Part shown: in pieces, positions 1 to 5,931 of the stretch
Layout of the letters: each line of letters begins with the position of its first letter
Position numbering within the stretch: position 1 is the first letter of the stretch
Assembly: GCA_030843315.1 (NCBI GenBank)
Contig: JAUUPT010000040.1
Coordinates: forward strand, 1-37,691
DNA from: Bacteroidaceae bacterium
GTDB taxonomy: Bacteria > Bacteroidota > Bacteroidia > Bacteroidales > Bacteroidaceae
Direction: 5' to 3'
DNA: 37,691 nt
The notes under the pieces: generated by a model
Told to the model about the DNA's origin: nothing
The model's database searches: none
Seen by the model: only the letters and a program-made list of their open reading frames with translations
Made by a program: the position numbers and the translations under genes

Positions 1-2
1 TT

Positions 3-23
3 CCCCTCCCTACGGGGGAGGGG
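3..23 (-). terminator. Hairpin after the HU-family gene
   Basis: An 8-bp perfect GC stem (CCCCTCCC at 3-10, GGGAGGGG at 16-23) with a 5-nt loop lies just past the stop codon of the minus-strand HU gene. There is no long T run, so it may be a transcript-end hairpin or a copy of a G/C-rich intergenic repeat. The window edge prevents checking further. Confidence 0.4.
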
Positions 24-37
24 TTAGGGGAGAGGCT

Positions 38-532
38 TTACCCCATCGGGTTCTCATCCAGATCACCGTCACTGCCGCCGCCCGGATTATTCCCCGACCC
101 GCTACCGTCCTCCGGCTTGTCCAGCACAAACCCTACATTCGCCGGGCTGCGCGTGGCGGCCGTACTACCGTTCACCAGTTTCAGCCCCTTGTCCGGCACA
201 AAGCGGATATTCACCTTGCTGATATTCCGCACCGTACACTTGTCCGAGGTTTCTACGCCGGGACAGCAGAACGTCATGTGAAGCGTGCCCAACTGGTTCA
301 GCTTCACCTTGTCACCGTTTGCCAGATTACCCTGAATCTCTTCTACCAGGGCTTCGATGACGTGTTTCACGTCACCCTTCGTCATGGCACAATTCTTCTC
401 GATGGCAGCCGCCAGCACATCAATATCCACCGTGCCGCACGTCTTGGGTTTCTGGCGAAGATAAAACAACTTCTGAGAATCAGCGTCCGCCATATTCTTA
501 CGGCGCTGATAGCGTTCTACAATTACATCCAT
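38..532 (-). CDS. HU-family DNA-binding protein (Bacteroidetes HU-HIG type)
   Basis: 164 residues. The core (about 35-120) has the helix-helix-beta pattern of HU/IHF: a hydrophobic helical stretch ending in LANGDKVKLNQLGTLHM, the usual 'G-ø-V-ø-ø-G-G/T-F' turn, then beta strands KVNIRFVPDKGLK. The first ~30 residues (basic, ending FYLRQKP) match the N-terminal extension of the Bacteroidetes HU variants, so I keep the upstream ATG rather than Met14. The C-terminus is a Gly/Ser/Asp-rich tail with no visible fold. HU homologues bend and compact DNA. In Bacteroides this variant is often found next to DUF4248 and replication-like genes, as here. It is transcribed from its own promoter at 646-677. 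The specific DNA target is unknown. Confidence 0.8.
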   Translation of the reverse strand: MDVIVERYQRRKNMADADSQKLFYLRQKPKTCGTVDIDVLAAAIEKNCAMTKGDVKHVIEALVEEIQGNLANGDKVKLNQLGTLHMTFCCPGVETSDKCTVRNISKVNIRFVPDKGLKLVNGSTAATRSPANVGFVLDKPEDGSGSGNNPGGGSDGDLDENPMG

Positions 533-645
533 AATCTTTTAAAAGTTAAGGTTTAAGTTAAGAAAAATGATTTATACAAGAGAAGTGGATAAGAGGAGGG
601 ATAAGGCGCCCGAATCAATGATTATTCCTTTCCTTAAGCACATTA

Positions 646-677
646 CAAAGATACAAAATCAAAGAGGCGAAGTCAAG
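646..677 (-). promoter_or_regulatory. Promoter for the HU-family gene
   Basis: On the minus strand CTTG (674-677) is followed after 20 nt by TATCTTTG (646-653). This fits the Bacteroides sigma-70 pattern TTTG/TAnnTTTG with one mismatch. It gives a leader of roughly 105 nt to the start at 532. Confidence 0.55.
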
Positions 678-737
678 TATTTTCCCATTTATTTTCAAAA
701 TATTTTCCTCTTTTATCTTTAGCGGCCGGCATACAAA

Positions 738-818
738 AACAGACCGTCTGTTTGCCTCCCACAGACGGTCTGTTCACCCTTTACAGATGGTCTGTTTGCC
801 CCGAACAGACCATCTGTT
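738..818 (-). repeat. Two tandem hairpins built from ACAGACC(G/A)TCTGT palindromes
   Basis: Four 13-nt near-palindromes: ACAGACCGTCTGT (740-752), ACAGACGGTCTGT (761-773), ACAGATGGTCTGT (783-795) and ACAGACCATCTGT (805-817). Units 1 and 2 are exact reverse complements, as are 3 and 4, giving two adjacent 13-bp stems. They sit directly downstream of the minus-strand dnaB-like gene, and the minus strand continues with GTTTTTG. A terminator role is plausible. The motif recurs at 25850-25910. Confidence 0.75.
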
Positions 819-835
819 TTTCTCTCATGCCGCCA

Positions 836-2212
836 CTACTTCGCGTACTTCATCAGCCACTCCGTGGGCGGCACATGCTCCCCTATCTTCGTCATGCTGG
901 AGTTGTGGGCAAAGTAGACGTTGTCCGTTTTGCCATTGCGGTGTTTCGCCACCATCACCATGCCCATCTGCTCAGTGGGATACTTGCTCAGAGGCTCGGT
1001 CTTTACTCCCGCCAGTGCGGGGCGGTAGAGCAGCATCACCATATCGGCATCCTGTTCTATGGCGCCGCTCTCACGCAGATCGGCAAGCGCCGGCATGCTG
1101 TACGGACGCCCCTCGCTGCCACGGTTCAACTGACTCAACAGCAGCACGGGGATGTTCAGCTCCTTTGCCAGCAGCTTCGCTTTGCGCGTGGCTTGCGCCA
1201 CTTCCTGCTCGCGGTTGCGGTGCTTCTGGTCGGACTTCATGTCGCACAGTTGCAGGTAGTCCAGAATCACCATATCGCACTTGCCCCGGCTTTTCAGCAT
1301 CCGCGCCGACGAGCGCACGCGGTCCATGCTCGTCACCGGATGGTCATCCACATGGATGGGCAGGCGGCGCAGCTCGGCGGCGGCGGTGCGTATCTGCTCC
1401 ACCTCGTCGGGCTGCAACTGGCCGCTAAGCAGGTGGTTGGCATTCACGTCGGGCGAGGTGGCAAGCAGCCAGCGGTCGCCCAGGCGTTCGCCCTGCATCT
1501 CCAGACTGTATATCACCACGTGGGTGCCGGAGCGGGCGGCGGCAATCGCCACGTGCAGCGCAAAGGCCGTCTTGCCCACCGAGGGGCGGGCGGCTATGAC
1601 GTCGAGGTCGCCGCGCTGCCAGCCGCCTGTCAGGCGATCCAGGGCTTCGAGGCCGGTGGGGATGCCGGTGATGCCGTTGCGATTGTTGGCGATGCGGTCA
1701 TCCACCTGGACGAGGGTGTCGTCCACCAGCCGGTCCATATCACGCAAATGTTCGGTGACGCCCGACTCGCCTTCCAGGCGGTCCAGCAGGTTGTGGGCAT
1801 CTACCATCGTGTCGTCTATGTCGGTAGTTTCGTCGGCGGCGAGAGCCAGCAGCTTATGGAAGCCCCGTATCATTTCACGGCGCAGGAACTTCTGAATCAG
1901 GATAAGAGCATGGTACTCCAGGTGGATGATGGATGCCACCCGCCCGCATATCTTCGTCAGTTGATAAGGCCCGCCCACGGCCTCCAGCGTGCCGAGACAG
2001 GCAAGTTCTTCCTTCACCGTCAGCAAGTCTATCTTCTTTCCGGCACGATGCATTCCGAGCATGGCGGCGTATATCAGGCTGTGTTTCTCTTCGTAGAACA
2101 TTTCGGGGCGTATCTTTTCCGCCAACAGCGGCATGGACTCCGTGGCTATCAGGCAGCCGCACAGTACGGCTTCTTCCAATTCCTCGTCGTGAGGATTCAA
2201 GATTTCACTCAT
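836..2212 (-). CDS. DnaB-like replicative helicase (accessory copy)
   Basis: 458 residues with the two-part DnaB layout: an N-terminal helical domain (about 1-110), a linker, then a RecA-like C-terminal ATPase. The Walker A is RPSVGKT (209-215). The Walker B strand is MVILDYLQL with Asp318. It is followed by LLSQLNRGSEGRP and the DLRESGAIEQDAD segment typical of DnaB motif 4. DnaB helicases form hexamers that unwind DNA ahead of the replisome. The gene lies between a replication-initiation-like gene and an HU variant, which suggests a mobile or accessory replication module rather than the housekeeping dnaB. The upstream gene ends 21 nt before this start, so the two are probably cotranscribed. 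Hairpins at 738-818 follow the stop codon. Confidence 0.85.
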   Translation of the reverse strand: MSEILNPHDEELEEAVLCGCLIATESMPLLAEKIRPEMFYEEKHSLIYAAMLGMHRAGKKIDLLTVKEELACLGTLEAVGGPYQLTKICGRVASIIHLEYHALILIQKFLRREMIRGFHKLLALAADETTDIDDTMVDAHNLLDRLEGESGVTEHLRDMDRLVDDTLVQVDDRIANNRNGITGIPTGLEALDRLTGGWQRGDLDVIAARPSVGKTAFALHVAIAAARSGTHVVIYSLEMQGERLGDRWLLATSPDVNANHLLSGQLQPDEVEQIRTAAAELRRLPIHVDDHPVTSMDRVRSSARMLKSRGKCDMVILDYLQLCDMKSDQKHRNREQEVAQATRKAKLLAKELNIPVLLLSQLNRGSEGRPYSMPALADLRESGAIEQDADMVMLLYRPALAGVKTEPLSKYPTEQMGMVMVAKHRNGKTDNVYFAHNSSMTKIGEHVPPTEWLMKYAK

Positions 2213-2233
2213 TTCAGTATTCGTTACTCGTTA

Positions 2234-2860
2234 TCAGTATTCGTATTCGTTGTCAAATGCCTTGTATGACAGGTAATTCACTGCTTGCAAGCAGTACTTC
2301 GTATTCTCCAGATGGCTGTAATACACATCGATGTTCTCCGTGGCGCGCCGGCGTTCGTCCACCGTCAGCCGCGCCCATTCCTTGCGCGCCCTGCCGGGGC
2401 TGGTCTTATTCATCTGCGTAGTGTCGTGATAGCAGTTCCAGAACTCCGTGAAGTCGCGGTCTTCATTCTCGGCCATCTTCTTCAGCGCACCGCTGCGGCA
2501 GCCCGTCCACAGGTCGTAGTCCTTCACCCGCAAGTGCAGGGTGTACACCTGGGGCAGCAGTTCCACCATGCCCCGCCGTTGCAGGCGGGCAAAGAAGCGG
2601 CGCGTCTTGCAGCGGTCCCACCCGAAGAGTTCCGACCACGACTGCCAGCTCCTCACCGACTCCCCACGGCGGCACGTCACCGCCGAACCGTCCGGCTGCA
2701 CCACCACGGCATCTTTATAATTCACCGTCACCAGCAACTTCAACGTCGCTTCCAGTTCACTCATTTCCCGGCCCTTACGACCGAACAACTCTTCCAGCAT
2801 TTTCTTGGGCAGCAGGATGTACCCGTTTTTCAAAGCCTCGAAAGGCAAATCCTGTATCAT
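2234..2860 (-). CDS. Primosome/replication-initiation-like protein
   Basis: I do not recognise a named family with certainty. About 208 residues from ATG 2860 (MIQDLPFEALKNG). A longer reading would need a TTG at 2920, which overlaps the -33 box, so I prefer 2860. The middle holds a winged-helix-like segment (SWQSWSELFGWDRCKTRRFFARLQRRGMVE), as in phage replication proteins that read DNA beside a helicase. The C-terminus (FWNCYHDTTQMNKTSPGRARKEWARLT...YLSYKAFDNEYEY) resembles the C-terminal segments of Bacteroidetes phage and plasmid initiators or helicase loaders. The dnaB-like gene starts 21 nt downstream. Inference: it recruits or loads that helicase. The 10-bp repeats upstream could be its binding sites. 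Confidence 0.55.
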   Translation of the reverse strand: MIQDLPFEALKNGYILLPKKMLEELFGRKGREMSELEATLKLLVTVNYKDAVVVQPDGSAVTCRRGESVRSWQSWSELFGWDRCKTRRFFARLQRRGMVELLPQVYTLHLRVKDYDLWTGCRSGALKKMAENEDRDFTEFWNCYHDTTQMNKTSPGRARKEWARLTVDERRRATENIDVYYSHLENTKYCLQAVNYLSYKAFDNEYEY

Positions 2861-2889
2861 TCCAATCTCTGTTTTTAAGATTTCGAAGG

Positions 2890-2921
2890 CAAAGGTATGC
2901 CCTATTTCCCGCTCCTGCAAA
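2890..2921 (-). promoter_or_regulatory. Promoter for the primosome-like/dnaB-like pair
   Basis: On the minus strand TTTG (2918-2921), 20 nt, then TACCTTTG (2890-2897). Both boxes match the Bacteroides consensus. The expected transcript start near 2883 leaves about 20 nt before ATG 2860, which supports that start codon. Confidence 0.6.
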
Positions 2922-2967
2922 TGCTTTGACGCGATCTGCCCATCTTTGCACTAAACTGCCGCAGATT

Positions 2968-3004
2968 GCATCATTTTGCATCATTTTGTCACATTTTGTC
3001 ATCC
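2968..3004. repeat. 10-bp-phased direct repeats (iteron-like)
   Basis: GCATCATTTT occurs twice in tandem (2968-2977, 2978-2987), followed by the variant GTCACATTTT (2988-2997) and a partial GTCATCC. The period is exactly 10 bp, close to one helical turn, so a protein could bind each copy on the same face. A second repeated word, (G/C)CCGACACA or GCCGACAT, lies at about 3033-3129. The position ~50 bp upstream of the promoter of a replication-like operon suggests an operator or origin-type iterons. Confidence 0.55.
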
Positions 3005-3074
3005 ACCGCATGCACCGGCGGAAGCCCTCAAAGCCGACACACCACCCGACACACCCGCCGCCACCGCAACCAAC

Positions 3075-3106
3075 AAAAAACGAGCGACTTACGCCACCCG
3101 TTTTTT
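3075..3106 (-). terminator. Terminator after the DUF4248 gene
   Basis: AAAAAACG (3075-3082) pairs with CGTTTTTT (3099-3106), with an inner GCG/CGC pairing in the loop. The A and T runs make it usable on either strand. It lies downstream of the minus-strand gene ending at 3157. Confidence 0.5.
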
Positions 3107-3156
3107 CATAGCCGACACAGCAGCCGACATCAAAGAAAGAGATATAAAAATTTAAA

Positions 3157-3435
3157 CTATAATCGGGAAGACTTTCCCTGTATCCATTCGTATGCCGCGT
3201 TCGGCGGGCCCATGTGTTTGAATATGACAATCATCTGCTGAGGGACGAAGAATGGATGCCACCTCACATACCCCGCCTCCTCCAGGTCGGCCGAGAAGCC
3301 TTCTTTTTCGTTTACATACTCCTTGAGATGCTTCATTGCTGTGCGTTGTCCGTAATTACCGAAATAAGCCATAGCCACTTCTACCAGCGTGGGGCAGCCG
3401 TTCAAAAGATGTTCTTTCTGTTTAGTTGCTTTCAT
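3157..3435 (-). CDS. DUF4248 domain-containing protein
   Basis: 92 residues. The pattern LxxxAxAYFGNYGQRTAMKHLKEYVNEKEGF...AGYVRWHPFFVPQQMIVIFKHMG matches my memory of the short Bacteroides proteins classed as DUF4248. Their function is unknown; they are often found beside HU variants and replication-like genes. No membrane segment or signal peptide is visible. The gene is divergent from the recombinase at 3629 and has its own -7 box at 3465-3472. The arrangement suggests it is the first gene of the accessory module on the minus strand. Confidence 0.7.
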   Translation of the reverse strand: MKATKQKEHLLNGCPTLVEVAMAYFGNYGQRTAMKHLKEYVNEKEGFSADLEEAGYVRWHPFFVPQQMIVIFKHMGPPNAAYEWIQGKSSRL

Positions 3436-3464
3436 GTTTACTGTTTAACTTAAAAAAAACGGTG

Positions 3465-3472
3465 CAAAGCTA
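3465..3472 (-). promoter_or_regulatory. -7 box for the DUF4248 gene
   Basis: Minus-strand TAGCTTTG fits TAnnTTTG and lies about 30 nt before the start codon at 3435. I see no clear -33 TTTG at the right distance, so this rests on one box. Confidence 0.4.
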
Positions 3473-3566
3473 TAAATAAAATCAATCACATGAGCCAATA
3501 ATACATAATATTTTAATAACTATTTTTCTACTATAAATATTTATGTACACCCGTTCCAAATTAAAC

Positions 3567-3596
3567 TTTGTTTCTTCCCGTTTTGTTCTATATTTG
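3567..3596 (+). promoter_or_regulatory. Promoter for the tyrosine recombinase
   Basis: TTTG (3567-3570), 18 nt, TATATTTG (3589-3596): both boxes match the Bacteroides consensus, with a slightly short spacer. The leader is about 25 nt. The recombinase is therefore expressed from outside the putative invertible segment, whatever its orientation. Confidence 0.6.
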
Positions 3597-3628
3597 TAAC
3601 TGAATATAACTTCATAAAAACAGTCATA

Positions 3629-4621
3629 ATGGAAACAACCGTAGAAACATTTACCAGACGAGTCGCCGCCGGCATGAAGCAATCCGGACAATACAGCGCC
3701 GCCAAAACCTGCCTCACCATGTTGAGAAGCCTGCTCCGTACAGCCGGAACTAAAAAACTATCTTTCAGTCACTTGACCGCCGCCCTGCTGAAAGAATACG
3801 AGCATCAACTCCTGGGCAACGCCTGCACCCGTAGCACCGTTTCGCTCTATATCCGCACCCTCCAGACCCTCTGCCACAAAGCCGAGGAAGCCGGAATAAC
3901 AAAGCTGCCAAAGGACTTGTTCGCCAAAGTATTCACCGGCTACCCGCCTGCCCGCCGCCGCTCCGTCGGCACCGACACCATGCAACGCCTGCATCGCGCC
4001 GAGCTTACCGACAAGAACCTCAAACTCGCCTATGCCCGCGACCTCTTTCTCCTGTCTTTCTATCTTCGCGGCATACCCTTCATCGACCTGGCACACCTGC
4101 GTCGCTGCGATCTTCGCAACGGCATCCTCCGTTACCAGCGATGCAAAACCGGTAAGCCTGCCTGTATCCGCTTGGAGCCTTGCGCCCTCGACATTATTCA
4201 CCGCTACACCGGTCTTTATCCCGCCTCGCCCTATCTGCTCCCCATTATCCGCCAGTCCGGCACTTGCGCAGACGAACGAAGGCAGTACGAAAGCGCTCTC
4301 CGCCTTTACAACAAGCATCTGAAAGCCCTCTCCGAGTTCCTCGGCCTGGAAACTCCCATCACCTCCTACTCCGCCCGGCATACTTGGGCCAACACCGCCC
4401 ACGACCTCGGCATCGACATTGCCGACATCAGCGAAGCCCTCTGCCACAGTTCCGAGAAAATGACCCGCCACTACCTACGCTCCTTCTCCCCCGACCGGTT
4501 GGCGGGAGTCAACAGAAGGGTAATAGCTTGCATCACAAACGATAAGGAAACTAAGAAAGATAGAGGAAAACCGAAAAACAAAAGTATTTTAAGGACGAAA
4601 ATCCGTTCCGGTTCTCTATAA
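3629..4621 (+). CDS. Tyrosine recombinase (site-specific DNA invertase candidate)
   Basis: 330 residues. An N-terminal SAM-like DNA-binding domain (about 1-105) is followed by the catalytic domain. Catalytic residues visible: Arg147 (YLRGIPFIDL), Lys173 (RCKTGKP), Arg250 (YSARHTW), His273 (CHSSEKMTRHY) and nucleophile Tyr282. The first His of the usual HxxR box is Tyr247. Members cut and rejoin DNA at paired sites. The last codons and the stop lie inside the left 27-bp inverted site (4605-4631), and an identical inverted copy lies at 7435-7461. I therefore infer that it inverts the segment between them. The basic C-terminal tail (about 307-330) extends past the usual catalytic domain. A phage or ICE integrase is the alternative, but no such element is visible. 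Confidence 0.85.
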   Translation: METTVETFTRRVAAGMKQSGQYSAAKTCLTMLRSLLRTAGTKKLSFSHLTAALLKEYEHQLLGNACTRSTVSLYIRTLQTLCHKAEEAGITKLPKDLFAKVFTGYPPARRRSVGTDTMQRLHRAELTDKNLKLAYARDLFLLSFYLRGIPFIDLAHLRRCDLRNGILRYQRCKTGKPACIRLEPCALDIIHRYTGLYPASPYLLPIIRQSGTCADERRQYESALRLYNKHLKALSEFLGLETPITSYSARHTWANTAHDLGIDIADISEALCHSSEKMTRHYLRSFSPDRLAGVNRRVIACITNDKETKKDRGKPKNKSILRTKIRSGSL

Positions 4622-4631
4622 GAACCGGAAC
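4605..4631 (+). repeat. Left recombination site (27-bp inverted repeat)
   Basis: Two perfect 11-bp arms, GTTCCGGTTCT and AGAACCGGAAC, flank a 5-bp asymmetric spacer CTATA (4616-4620). This is the core layout of a tyrosine-recombinase site. The site contains the recombinase stop codon (TAA 4619-4621). The copy at 7435-7461 has the same arms and spacer TATAG, i.e. the exact reverse complement. Three further bases inside the segment also match. Confidence 0.85.
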
Positions 4632-4642
4632 AAACAACTTTG

Positions 4643-4674
4643 CAAAAGAACAGCATCTATTTGATATAAGCAAG
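4643..4674 (-). promoter_or_regulatory. Outward promoter-like sequence at the left end of the segment
   Basis: Minus strand: CTTG (4671-4674), 20 nt, TTCTTTTG (4643-4650). Each box has one mismatch to TTTG/TAnnTTTG. As drawn it points into the 3' end of the recombinase gene. After inversion it would occupy about 7392-7423 and point at the fimbrial operon, with the 27-bp palindrome as a hairpin in the leader. Weak by itself; supported by position. Confidence 0.3.
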
Positions 4675-4847
4675 AAAAAAATAGATTATTTTAAATGTTA
4701 ATGTAATAAATATAGAAATAGTTGCAGAATAAGAAACGGAAAGACTTATCTTTTGATATTTAGTACAAGTATGTAAATTATGAAGAATAAATCAATAGTA
4801 TAGTATATAGTAAATAATATCAGACAAAGAAAAACAAGTAAGTTTCA

Positions 4848-4878
4848 TTTGCTGGTTCACTTTTTATCCCCATCTTTG
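4848..4878 (+). promoter_or_regulatory. Promoter for the DUF2442 gene
   Basis: TTTG (4848-4851), exactly 19 nt, CATCTTTG (4871-4878), one mismatch to the -7 consensus. The leader to ATG 4921 is about 36 nt. The remaining A/T-rich 4635-4847 holds no gene I can support. Confidence 0.6.
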
Positions 4879-4920
4879 TAGCAATAACATAAATATGCCT
4901 ATATTATAAAACTAAAAGTT

Positions 4921-5322
4921 ATGGATACAATTAAGAACATTTGGTTTGAAGCTAACCGCATTTTTATGAAAACGGAAGCCGGGACAATTTTCAGCCGTCC
5001 GATAGAGGCATTTCCTTTATTGAAGGATGCAAGTGAAGAAGAACGGCTTAATTTCAAGATTGGTAAATTTAGAGATGACGTTCGATGGGAATCGTTAGAT
5101 GAGGACATTCATATTTCCAGCTTCTTTGATACATCGGAGCAATCCCTGAGTGATGATATCAAGCTACGTTTGGCTACCCGCCTTACGGCATCTGTTATAA
5201 CTAAAAAGACTCCTTGTAAAGACGTGACCGAGGAAATGATAGAAAAGCACCTCGGCAAGTGGAAAGATGAACGGAGTGCAGAAGAAATCATAAAAGACCT
5301 ACGCATCTCAATAAACGATTAG
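4921..5322 (+). CDS. DUF2442 protein with antitoxin-like C-terminus
   Basis: 133 residues. The N-terminal half (about 1-65) has the DUF2442 pattern: a beta strand, FPLLKDASEEERLNFKI, then VRWESLDEDIHISSFF. The last ~35 residues (VTEEMIEKHLGKWKDERSAEEIIKDLR) resemble the toxin-binding tails of small VapB/AbrB-like antitoxins in Bacteroidetes. DUF2442 proteins are commonly paired with a DUF4160 partner in toxin-antitoxin-like pairs, but no partner gene is adjacent here. It has its own promoter (4848-4878) and a strong terminator directly after the stop, so it is a single-gene unit. It runs convergently to the ATPase/nuclease pair. Inference: an orphan antitoxin or a regulator of the neighbouring module. 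Fold assignment is from memory. Confidence 0.6.
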   Translation: MDTIKNIWFEANRIFMKTEAGTIFSRPIEAFPLLKDASEEERLNFKIGKFRDDVRWESLDEDIHISSFFDTSEQSLSDDIKLRLATRLTASVITKKTPCKDVTEEMIEKHLGKWKDERSAEEIIKDLRISIND

Positions 5323-5353
5323 ACGTGACTCCAACAGAAGGAGTCACGTTTTG
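5323..5353 (+). terminator. Intrinsic terminator of the DUF2442 gene
   Basis: Perfect 10-bp stem ACGTGACTCC (5323-5332) / GGAGTCACGT (5340-5349), a 7-nt loop, then TTTTG. It begins one base after the stop codon. Confidence 0.75.
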
Positions 5354-5430
5354 TTATGCTTAACAGTGTTTCGTAAACAAAATCATTGTGCAACTTTGTG
5401 CAAAACGGAATAAACCAATCTCTTTTTTGT

Positions 5431-5931
5431 TTATACGATTTCAACTATATTCTTAATCTCCAGAATATATCCCGTTTCTGAATAGAACATTTCCATTCGC
5501 GCAGTCTGTCCAAATCTAAAACGGGGTTTTGCACAATTAGCGATATATGCCTTTTTTATAGTGAAGTTATTGACCTTTCCTTCAGTTTCAAAATGCTTAA
5601 TAGTAGAGCGTAGCTGCACCTCTGCATCTTTAATCCATTGATTTCCTTTGCTATTTCTATCTTTCAGTTCAATAAAGATAATCGTCGTTTCATAAAACAA
5701 ACACCCATCACAACGGTTATCCATATGACCGTTAGGCTTCCTAAGCTCAATACAGTGATCAACAGGAACAAACTTAACTTCGATTTCATAATAGTTGTCT
5801 ACTATGGCTATCCAGTTTTCGCCCTCTCTCTCCGCTATATATGCTTTTTCTTCTGAGGCAGGCGGGTCGCATACACCAAAGCGGTTTTTACTGGATGATG
5901 TTACATGTTCTATCGGGAAAAAATCAATCAT
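5431..5931 (-). CDS. Possible PD-(D/E)xK nuclease-like protein, partner of the ATPase
   Basis: 166 residues; I do not recognise a named family. A stretch with Asp75 (RCDGCLF), a hydrophobic beta strand (TTIIFIEL) and Glu88-Leu-Lys90 has the D-x(12)-ExK spacing of PD-(D/E)xK nucleases. It is followed by a helix with a conserved-looking Gln (AEVQLRSTIKHF). Cysteines at 21, 60, 74, 77 and 133 could bind a metal. There is no signal peptide or membrane segment. The ATG overlaps the ATPase stop (ATGA, 5928-5931), so translation is coupled and the proteins probably act together. Gene pairs of an AAA/ABC-type ATPase with a small nuclease are typical of anti-phage systems. The role here is inferred, and the nuclease call rests on motif spacing only. 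Confidence 0.5.
   Translation of the reverse strand: MIDFFPIEHVTSSSKNRFGVCDPPASEEKAYIAEREGENWIAIVDNYYEIEVKFVPVDHCIELRKPNGHMDNRCDGCLFYETTIIFIELKDRNSKGNQWIKDAEVQLRSTIKHFETEGKVNNFTIKKAYIANCAKPRFRFGQTARMEMFYSETGYILEIKNIVEIV

Noticed and set aside
738..818. CRISPR array
   Set aside because: Units are 13-nt palindromes in alternating orientation with 8-9-nt gaps; no repeat-spacer pattern and no cas gene.
752..2269. 505-residue open frame on the plus strand opposite the dnaB-like gene
   Set aside because: His/Gln-rich translation without motifs, mirror of a gene with full helicase motifs on the other strand.
2861..2920. N-terminal extension of the primosome-like protein from TTG 2920
   Set aside because: It would cover the -33 and -7 boxes at 2890-2921; ATG 2860 follows the promoter at a normal distance.
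38..3435. Prophage
   Set aside because: No capsid, terminase, tail or lysis gene in the visible part; only replication-type genes and an HU variant.
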